A stretch of 64,000 nt of DNA. Origin: Psilocybe azurescens. Its lineage: Eukaryota > Basidiomycota > Agaricomycetes > Agaricales > Agrocybaceae. The stretch covers positions 53,663 to 117,662 of the forward strand of contig JAJIRX010000175.1 in assembly GCA_023853785.1 (NCBI GenBank), written 5' to 3'. This document shows positions 55,840 to 64,000 of this stretch, piece by piece (the stretch's first letter is position 1; each line of letters begins with the position of its first letter). The notes under the pieces were generated by a model. It did no database searches. It was not told where the DNA came from and saw only the letters and a list, made by a program, of their open reading frames with translations. The position numbers and the translations under genes were made by a program.

Positions 55840-57329
55840 AAAGCCCTCTCTCATAGGTGGACGAAGAACCATTCACCATCTTCCCTGCTCGACATCTTGT
55901 GACTCTTGCCTCCCATTTGTCCTTCTCTCTAACCACAGCTATGGGCTCCGCCGCATACGGTTCTTCCTTTTTCACTCTAGCTGCCCACGTCATTGCCTCC
56001 TCCCTCACTAGCCTAACCTCTCTGCCCACCGTGCCCCCTCCTCTTCACACAACCACATTAATCCGCCATCATTTCGTCTCCGTGTACACTGGCATATCAG
56101 CCTTGGCTCCCAAATCAAGTCATACCTCCCTCTCATTCCCTACTGTGTGCCTGCATGAGCATGTCTGTGATCCTCATGTAGCCAAGGAAGCATCTGTAGT
56201 GGCACTGTTGATGAACCGGAGGAATCCTAGTAGGAGATAGTTTGTAGAGGTGGATTGTTGGACATTTGAGGTCCTCGATGTAGCCTCTAATTTCCTGTAG
56301 GATAAATTGGTGCATGGAATGACCGGGTCTGGATTTGAGTTGACAATCCGGGTTATAAAGGAACACGAATTTAGCTCCAAACCAAGAAAATTGTTATTGT
56401 AATTTAATACTAGTGTAAAAGCGTGGCAACATATTGAATGCATGCCCCATGGAGTGGCTGGCTTGGGACTGCTGGAATGAAGAAAGGGAAAGGTAATATG
56501 TCAGCCTTATGGTTTGAATTTTGAACAAGCAGAGGAAAAGGGACACGAAGGTCCATGGTATGATATTCGCGCTCTACACCCTTCGTCCCCACTGCCCTTG
56601 CCACAAAAATCTAATGAAACCAACGTTAATCGCGGGGCGCCCGCCTAAAAATTCCAGATCTACCCTGTGACGGTCAAGCTTTATCAGTCTGAAAACACCT
56701 GGCAGTCGTATGCAGAAGTCCAATTTGCAATAGACAAGCTTGTTAAACCGTAATTTGGAATACAATGTTAGGCCTTTAATACACCTGGTCAAGACATGTT
56801 AAGAGAAAAGGCATGCACCAAAAGAATCGAGCGAATCAAATTTCTCGTCCACTCCTAGCCCATGTATAAGATCGTTTCAACAAAAGCTCAACCCGATTCT
56901 CAGTCAAGAGCCGAGAGTTGGAAGTATGAGCTAGTCTCGTATGACCGAACGTGCAAGGGCATCTGTTCGGGTGGGAAATTGTATCCTTGCTTGCAGAGTA
57001 GCATGAGCAAAGGCACTATCACCTACACCTGTTGAATGCAACAAAAGCATAAACACCTTCTGCCAAGAACGGGCAACAATATAAAATTAGCATAAAGAAA
57101 GAAAGAGAAAAGATAAACTGTGTATTAATTTAAAGTAGAATTGAAACAACAGTTATGAACCACCGCCATAGGAAAACACCGCAGACAAAGACAAGAGAAC
57201 ACCCTCCAACTTCTTCTATGCTTTAAATATTCTTGACAGTTTGGTGGAAAGAAGAGGGAACCGCGTCAGCCACCGTCATCCAACAAAACAAAAGAGAGGG
57301 AGAAGGAAGAGAAGCATACTTTGGCGCAT
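55840..57329. other. RPN6 downstream flank, inverted copy of 13000-15106
   Basis: It matches 13000-15106 in reverse, without the palindromic element. The stretch around 56680-56700 (CAAGCTTTATCAGTCTG next to GTGACGGT) is the unoccupied site of the CACTA-type insertion. Conserved segments continue to the RPN6 exons at 57330. I see no gene in it. Confidence 0.8.
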
Positions 57330-58256
57330 GATTACTCCACAAACTTGCTGATCTGCTCAAGTGTCCGATAGTGGCTCCGTATGTGTTCTGTACAATGTGT
57401 TTCGAGTTCGGGGAAGAAGGAAGAATGGAAGCAAACGGGCGTAAAAAAGAGAAGAGGAGAAAATGGATGGAGGTAGAATAAAATAAAGAAAGCTTATTTC
57501 GGCTTTAGGTTTGTCGTAGATGATAAACAAATACACCATAGAGTACTTTATCAAGGATCATCCTCGACAGTCTGCAAAAAAAACATCAGTGTCATTCCCA
57601 CAGACACTAAAAAGTAAAGGCGAAAAAACATACAAAAAGCACCGTCTGAACAGTCTGCCCTGAAACACACACAAATCCCGCTTCTGGTGTGCGCACAATG
57701 GCTTGTACGCTCTCCACATTGTACGAGGACACGTACCGCGAGTGCGAAGTTTGATAGTGAGCAGGGTGTTCACGTCTTCAAGCTGTTTTTTGTTTGTTGT
57801 CAGGTGCAGGCGGTTGGCGGTTGGCAATAGTTCAGAATTGATTGATAACGAGGCAGAGGCAACAAGAAATAACATTGGGCAGGGAGGGAAAAAGAAGGAG
57901 GAATTGAATAGAACGTCAGTAATGATACCATGTACATGCATATGAAGAAAGAAGGGGAAAAACGACAGATGACAGAGAACACTGACACTGTGCTGAAACC
58001 AAACGCATGACACGAATGAAAAACAAAACCAACACCCACCAAATTCAACATAACTCTACACAACAGCATATAATTCAATGCCTCCAGCGCCTTCCCTCCC
58101 TCACTACCGCCCTCGCCAAGCACTGACAGATCCTCAAAACGCCTCAAAGAAATACAAGTACGCCATGCTGTAGTCCTTCTCCTCTGCATGCAGGATCCTG
58201 GACTGCAGGTCGAGCTATGCTTGCAGGGTGGGCAGGTAGTAGATTGTGTTGGCGGC
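57330..58256 (-). pseudogene. RPN6: RPN6 pseudogene, copy 5, interrupted by Ty3 LTR
   Basis: Minus-strand remains, in order, are TIYYLPTLQA followed by a TAG (about 58210), SLRRFEDLSVLGEG (about 58115-58150), EALNYMLLCRVMLNL (58040-58085), LEDVNTLLTIKL (about 57745-57785), LSRMILDKVLYGV (57540-57570) and NTYGATIGHLSRSASLW-like sequence (about 57330-57385). Internal deletions match those of copy 4, so copies 4 and 5 are sisters. The first exons are replaced by the 5' LTR of a Ty3 element at 58257. Confidence 0.85.
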
Positions 58257-58650
58257 TGTTATGACAAGTCTTTTTTCTTTTTTCTTTTCTCTTTTCTTTT
58301 TCTTTTCCTTTCCTTTTCTTTGTCATCTTTCACATCATTGATACATCATCGTACGCTCTGATGAACTTTACTTTTACTTCCATCTTTTATGATACATCTT
58401 TTGATGAATGTTTGATCTGTTTCCCTTATTCTTATATACATCTGTTGATGAACACTCAAACTCGTTTCAACTCGATCTGTTTCTCTTATTCTTATATACA
58501 TCTGCTGATGAACATTTGATCTCGTTTCAACTAGCTGTACAGTTCATAGTATTTATACGAGGAAGCATCTACTGTATTCTTTAGCTAGTTCTTGAGAATC
58601 TACTCTGCTTTACTTGCTCAACCTGAACTTGAACTTGTTCTTGTACAACA
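58257..58650 (+). mobile_element. 5' LTR of the Ty3 element
   Basis: It starts TGTTATGACAAG and ends TTGTACAACA. A CTTTT-rich tract (58268-58320) lies near the start. A ~62-bp tandem unit containing CTTATTCTTATATACATCTG and TTTCAACT is present about twice (58425-58535). Confidence 0.75.
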
Positions 58651-58652
58651 AT

Positions 58653-58669
58653 TGGTGGTTAGATTACGC
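58653..58669 (+). promoter_or_regulatory. Candidate primer-binding site
   Basis: TGGTGGTTAGATTACGC begins 2 bases after the LTR end with the TGG expected opposite a tRNA CCA end. The tRNA was not identified. Confidence 0.45.
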
Positions 58670-58757
58670 ACACTGCATGACTCTAACTTGAAATCGTAAC
58701 AAAAGAACTAGCTTCTCACTCTACCATACTGCTTCATCCACAAGCGGTATCGGGAGC

Positions 58758-59893
58758 TTGAACCAGACACCACGACATCTCGAAGGCGGAACCTTCTCCG
58801 CAGACTATGACACCAACGACAGTGGTGAACGAACGCCTACATCAGACGTTCAACTCACTACCCGAACTCCAGGACTACCGTCAGGAGAAGAATACTTCAC
58901 CGACGCCTCTGAACCCTCTGAACCCTCTGAAAACTCTGAACCGAACGAAACACAAATGGTTGACCAAATGGCAATCGACAATCGACACCCCAAAGACAAG
59001 GGAACTCTCTCTTAACAAACCTACACCCTTCAACGGCAAACAGTTTAAAAGCATAAAATTCCTTCAAGAATGTATCCTCTATATGGGGATCAACAAGGAT
59101 GTCTATGACACTGAACCGAAGCGAATTGTGTTCATGCTCTCTTTCATGCAAGAAGGAAAACGCAGTCGTTTGGAAACAACAATTTGTCCAGAATAAACTG
59201 AATCTCGACACGGGGGACATTGACTTACCGACATACAAGGAATTCATTGACAAATTCCAGAAGGCCTTCAAGCCAGAAGAAGAAGACATTGATGCATTGG
59301 ACAAATTAAAAATGCTTTGACAAAAGAACCTGACTGCTGAACAACTAGTAACCAAATTCAAATTACTGGTTGGAGAAGCAGGGATGACCAACGACTCTGG
59401 CACTGCAAATAAACTCCTGATCAAGATGTTCAAGACAGCACTAAACCCAGCGCTAGTACAAAAGATCATCCAGTCTGAGAAAAGGCCCACCAAGATCGAA
59501 GAATGGTACAACAAAGCCATGTCTTTCGATAGGAGCTATCGACTTGCGATGGCAATAAGAGGCCCGTCTCAATCAAACGTGCGATTTATTCCCAGATCCG
59601 GCGCCAAGAAAGGACCCCTTTGCAATGGACATCGATGCTATGACCACCGAAGAACGAATGAGCCTTATGAAAAAGGGGCTTGTTTCCGATGCAAACAAAC
59701 AGGACATCTCGCAGTAGATTGTCCTCAGAAGAAGAAGAACAACCTGTTCATACCAAAGGAGTTGCCAAAGAAGAAATGGACACCCAAGGACCTTCATGCC
59801 CATATTCGGGAGCTGAACATGGAGGAGAGAGAAGAACTGGCGAGTTTGGCGATGGAAAACCAAGAGGGGGATAACAACACTGAGGATTTTTAA
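58758..59893 (+). pseudogene. Ty3 gag, broken
   Basis: Capsid-like sequence runs through PTPFNGKQFKSIKFLQECIL, KRIVFMLSFMQEG, a frame change near 59155, then WKQQFVQNKLNLDTGDIDLP and DALDKLKML. It stops at TGA 59318-59320, where the family usually has Arg (MLRQ), and continues NLTAEQLVTKFKLLVGEAGM. The zinc knuckle CFRCKQTGHLAVDC (59681-59722) has the CX2CX4HX4C spacing. The C-terminus is acidic and stops at 59891. Confidence 0.85.
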
Positions 59894-59939
59894 AACGGAG
59901 AACCGAATCGATGTCGGTCTCTCCACGATTAGGCATCTA

Positions 59940-62900
59940 TTCTGTATTTATGGCTACGCTCGAGAATAAATCTATGCTTTTACCGATTTCATTCTCTGCC
60001 ATAAAAAACGGAAAGCCACAAATCGTCGAAACCTCGGGTCTAATTGACTCTGGAGCTGGTGGAAAATTCATCAACCAAAACTACGGCTAGGAAACTAGGA
60101 CTCTAACAGAAGAACCTGAAGAGAAGCCTCATGGTGTACAACGTGGACAGAACTCTCAACAAAAAAGGAACAATCTCTACCTTTGTAGAACTCAATCTTA
60201 CTATCGGGAACAGGATGAACAAGGAAATTCTATTTGTCTCAGGACTAGGACGACAAAAGATTATTCTGGGATTACCTTGGCTTCAAAAACAGAATCCCTG
60301 ACATTGATTGGGAAACTGGAAAAGTCAAATGGAGAGTCTCCAAATCCATCCATGCTACCACTATGGAAGAAGAACTGGAAGAGACCAAACCAATCATGAA
60401 CACCACGGACGCCCCACTCAAGGACTTCAACGCTTTGGTAATAGATTTTATCGAAGCAAAAGATTCCAAAGAAATGGACCAGGCATGGATCAACGCGAAA
60501 ACTACGGCTTCATAAACTCTGGCAATGGAACACGAAAAAGGACACCCGCTAAACCTCTGGAAGAACTTATTCCCCCTGACCTCCACGACTACCTCGAACT
60601 CTTTGACAAAAAAGCTGCAGATCGATTTCCCATCTCAAGACCCTGGGACCACAAAATTGAACTGAAACCTGAATTCAAACCAAAACCATGCAAGGTCTAC
60701 AGCCTCACCCCGGAAGAACAAATCGAACAGAACAAATTTCTTAAAGAAATAATGGACAAAGGATATATCGTCAGATCAGAATCAGACATCACTTCGCCTT
60801 TTTTTCTTCGTAGCCAAGAAGGACGGAAAACTGCGACCTTGTCAAGACTATCGATATCTAAATGAATGGACAGTAAAGAATGCCTACCCTTTGCAACGGA
60901 TCCCCGATCTACTGGACAAACTCAAAGGAGCAAAATTCTTTACCAAACTGGACGTCAGACAAGGATACAACAATGTTCGCATTTGAAAGGAAGATCAACG
61001 GAAAGCCGCCTTCAAAACGAATCAAGGTCTCTTTGAACCCACAGTTATGTTCTTCGGACTATGTAATTCCCCAGCCACTTTTCAATCCATGATGGATTCG
61101 CTGTTCGAAGGCAAAATATCGGGAGGATTCGTGATTATTTACATGGACGACATCTTAATCTTTGCCGAAAATCAAGAAGATTTGGCGAGATACGAACGGA
61201 TTGTCCTGCAAAGGCTAAAAGATAACGACCTGTACCTCAAACCGGAAAAATGCGTCTTCAGACAACGAAAAGTCGAATACCTGGGAATGATAATCGAAGA
61301 AGGAAATATCTCCATGGACCAATCAAAACTCAAAGGAATCTGAGACTGGCCCACACCTACCACAGTCAAGCAAGTCAGGGGATTCCTGGGATTTGGAAAT
61401 TTCTACCGAAAATTCATCCGGAAGTTCTCTACAGTGGCGCAACCCCTGAACGATCTCCTAAAGAAGGACAAGAAATTGAATGGACGGACGCAGCTCAACG
61501 AGCGTTTGATGAACTAAAACAACGATTCACGGAAGAACCGGTTCTCTCGATACCAGAACCAAGCAAACCATTTCAAATCAAATGCGACGCCTCTAAATAC
61601 GCATCTGGAGCCGTTCTGACCCAACTCGATGGAAACGGCGAAAGACACCCATGCGCATTTATTTCGAAAACCTTTTCCGCGACAGAAAGGAACTATGAAA
61701 TCTATGATCGAGAACTCCTGGCAATTGTACGAGCATTACAGGAATGGAGACACTACATTCAAGGATCCGAACATACAACAATCATCCATTCTGACCACAA
61801 GAACCTGACCTACTTCAGAAGCCCAAGAAACCTGAACAGACGGCAAGCTCGATGGTCATTATACCTATCCGAATTCGATCTGAAACTAATCCATATGCCC
61901 GGAACAAAATGATTCAATCTGACGCCTTATAAAGAAGGCCAGATCTTATACCAGACAAAGACCACGATAACGAAGATGTGACTCTCTTACCAGAGGAACT
62001 TTTTGTCAATCTAATTGACACGGAACTACAACAAAAAATCATTGATTCAGAAGAATTCGACACAGACATTGTAGAAGTCTTGAAAGCTCTATTGCAAAAA
62101 GGATCATCAAATTTACGAACCGACCTCAACGACTGGAAAACAGAGGAATTCAACGGGAAAAATGTTATCTTTTATAAAGATAAAACATATATACCAAAGA
62201 ACCAAAATCTACGCCAACAAATTGTAAAATCTTTTCACGACCTACCATCAGCAGGACACCCCGGAGAACTAGAAACTTACAATGCAGTAAAGACACACTA
62301 CTGGTGGCCTGGGCTACGATCCTTCGTAAAACAATACGTCAAAGGCTGCGGAATCTGTCAACAATTCAAGATTAACAGAAATCCCTCTCACCCGTCTTTC
62401 ATGCCAATTGCCGGACCAACTTCTACGCAACCATTTGCGAACTGTTCAATGGACTTCTTAACCGACTTACCACCAGTTAAAAACAGCGCGGGACAGATCG
62501 AGGATGCACTCATGGTCGTGGTAGACCATGGGCTTACTAAGGGGTGATTTTAATACCTTGCCGGAAGAAAGGGAAACCGGGAGAAGCACTTGACGCGGAA
62601 GGAGCAGCCCAACTCTTACTCGACAACCTTTTCAAACGGTTTGGACTCCCAGACAGCATTATCTCCAACCGAGACCCCCTATTCACCGCAAAAGTCTTCC
62701 AAGAACTCATGAAACTCTTAGGAATCAAGTCCAAATTAACTACGGCTTATCATCCAATAGGAGATGGAACCACCAAATGATTCAACCAAGAAATAGAAGC
62801 CTACCTATCCATCTACTGTTCTTCACACCCAACCAATTGGAACAAGTCAGTTGGAACATTGGAATTCACTCACAACAACAGGAAACACTCCGAAAGAGTC

Positions 62901-63594
62901 AAAACCCTGTTCGAACTCACCTTAGGTTCATCTCCGTTGGCCATTCCACTTGCATTCGAGAACACTAAAGCCCCATCTGTGGAAGAAAAAGTCAAACATC
63001 TCCTGAAAGATCGAGAAGAAGCGTTAGCCGCCCACGAACTTGCAAGACAAAGGATAGCCGAACGACGGAAATCAAACTTCAAACCATTCGAGAAAGGAAT
63101 GAAAGTTTGGCTAGACTCCGCAACATCTCCACTAGGTATCACTCGAAGATGAAACCAAACGAGAAGGCCCGTTCACGATCACAGAAGTCTTGGGACCTCT
63201 CACGTACAGACTCAAAATACCCAAGATATGGAAGATTCACGATGCATTCCATGCCACTCTACTCATGCCATACAAAGAGACAGAAACATACAGACCGAAC
63301 TTCCCTAGACCACCACCCGAGATCAAAAATCAGGAAGAACACTGGGAAGTCGAAACTATCTTGAACCACAGAAAAACTGGACGAAAACCCAAGAAAGGAA
63401 AGCAGAAATATCAATACCTTATCAAATGGAAGGGATTCCCTATCTCCGAAGCAACGTGGGAAAAGACGATGCATTCGACGACGACAGCGAGACTCTTCAA
63501 GAATACCGCAAATTACACAAACTCTGATCATCACCACCATCCTGATGCCTCACTTTCTTCGACGCATCGCCTCTTCCTTCACTCGAAACCCTGA
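59940..63594 (+). pseudogene. Ty3 pol (protease, RT, RNase H, integrase, chromodomain), broken
   Basis: The protease active site LIDSGAGGKFIN is at 60040-60075, with a 1-nt insertion shortly after. RT shows IELKPEFKPKPCKVYSLTPE, a shift near 60805, [36 protein letters not shown] and IYMDDILIFA (YMDD 61140-61151). RNase H shows [14 protein letters not shown] (61575-61620), [13 protein letters not shown] and SDHKNL. Integrase shows FHDLPSAGHPGELETY, CGICQQFK, SMDFLTDLPP, SNRDPLF and FNQEIEAYL (D, D, E). Chromodomain: HWEVETILNHRKTG, YLIKWKGFPISEATWE (63339-63465). In-frame TGAs at 60984, 61341 and 62778 and frameshifts near 61912, 62545 and 63120 inactivate it. Confidence 0.9.
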
Positions 63595-63595
63595 A

Positions 63596-64000
63596 ATGAA
63601 CCAACTCAAAACCCCATCTTTGATACCCCTTTGACCGATCAAACCGTAGAAGACCTTGAGACGCTGCAAAGAGAAATCCTCACCCAATACAACAAAGCAA
63701 TCGATCAGAAGGAAACGGCAAAACAGAACTACCGTCCGGCTGCCGCTAGACTTGCTCACCACCAAGCCAGATCTCAACACCTCAAGCTAAATCTGGTCGA
63801 ACAGGAGCTCTACCAATGCCTTCCACTAATTGCCAAAGTAGTTAAAAGGCCAAGTCATTCCATCTCTAAACCATATCCTCCCACAACGCAACATGTCTTT
63901 CATCGATACTCCCACCGCTTCCTCCTCTTCTACCCCTGCCAACTCACGTCTACAAGGGCAAACGACCTGCCATACCTCGTTATGCTCAAACACTGTCAAC
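63596..64000 (+). CDS. Open frame downstream of pol, partial
   Basis: After the pol stop, a frame starting NEPTQNPIFDTPLTDQTVED stays open to the window end (at least 134 codons). Its first half is helix-prone (DLETLQREILTQYNKAI, ARSQHLKLNLVEQELYQ), like a coiled coil. An ATG at 63893 in another frame opens MSFIDTPTASSSSTPANSR. Some agaricomycete Ty3 elements carry extra 3' genes. I do not recognise this protein, and it may also be a remnant. Confidence 0.4.

Larger units (their letters stand above)
58257..64000 (+). mobile_element. Ty3/gypsy chromovirus, 5' part, runs off the window
   Basis: The order LTR, candidate PBS, gag, protease, RT, RNase H, integrase, chromodomain is that of Ty3/gypsy chromoviruses. 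The 3' LTR lies beyond 64000. It inserted into RPN6 copy 5: GGCGGCTGT at 58252-58260 is where the RPN6 sequence gives way. Every coding domain is interrupted. Confidence 0.9.

Noticed and set aside
58768..59893. Intact host gene with a zinc knuckle
   Set aside because: Its position between an LTR and a Ty3 pol, and its capsid-like sequence, identify it as retrotransposon gag.

Overview
The window looks like a transposon-rich region of a filamentous basidiomycete, most likely an agaricomycete. The evidence is the gene content: short 50-60 bp GT-AG introns in an RPN6 gene, the agaricomycete protein-kinase-like family, a NACHT-ankyrin NLR, KDZ-transposase-associated CxC2 and CxC5-type domains, a chromodomain Ty3 element and Helitrons. 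I found no intact ordinary host gene and no rRNA or functional tRNA gene. Almost everything is a pseudogene, a gene fragment or a mobile element.

Left part (498-15106), GC-balanced. Four decayed copies of the proteasome lid gene RPN6 and two copies of a kinase-like fragment form one imperfect inverted repeat. The order is RPN6(-) kinase(+) RPN6(-), a spacer at 5.5-6.2 kb, then RPN6(+) kinase N-part(+) kinase(-) RPN6(+). The two inner RPN6 copies carry the same upstream fusion to a piece of CCT3 (chaperonin TCP-1 gamma). A 784-bp palindromic CACTA-type element sits in the downstream flank.

The RPN6 flank stops abruptly at 15106. A fifth RPN6 copy with the same flank reappears inverted at 55840-58256. 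Between these boundaries lies a 40.7-kb AT-rich island.

Central island (15107-55839). It starts with an NLR pseudogene (15926-20182: NACHT domain followed by about 22 nearly identical ankyrin repeats). After it come nested DNA transposons. Most share one terminal signature (AGTACTTTACA at one end, TGTAAAGACCT at the other), 8-bp target duplications where these can be read, and family-specific arrays of a short GGA..TCC-like motif next to the ends. I call the families A, C, D, E, F, G, H and J. D carries a CxC5/KDZ-associated protein and a CxC2/KDZ fragment lies at 33.4-34.0 kb, so KDZ transposases are the best guess for what moved them. Also present are a dead Tc1/mariner transposase, two Tc1-type MITEs, two non-autonomous Helitrons, a solo LTR, a telomere-like foldback MITE and a row of five 48-nt exon-like units.

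Right end (58257-64000). A Ty3/gypsy chromovirus begins with its 5' LTR inside the fifth RPN6 copy and runs out of the window. Gag, protease, RT, RNase H, integrase and chromodomain are all recognisable but broken by TGA stops and frameshifts.

Several insertions can be proved from the window itself because an unoccupied paralogous site is also present. This holds for the CACTA palindrome, a C-family element, a Helitron and an E-family insertion whose two halves are now 10 kb apart.
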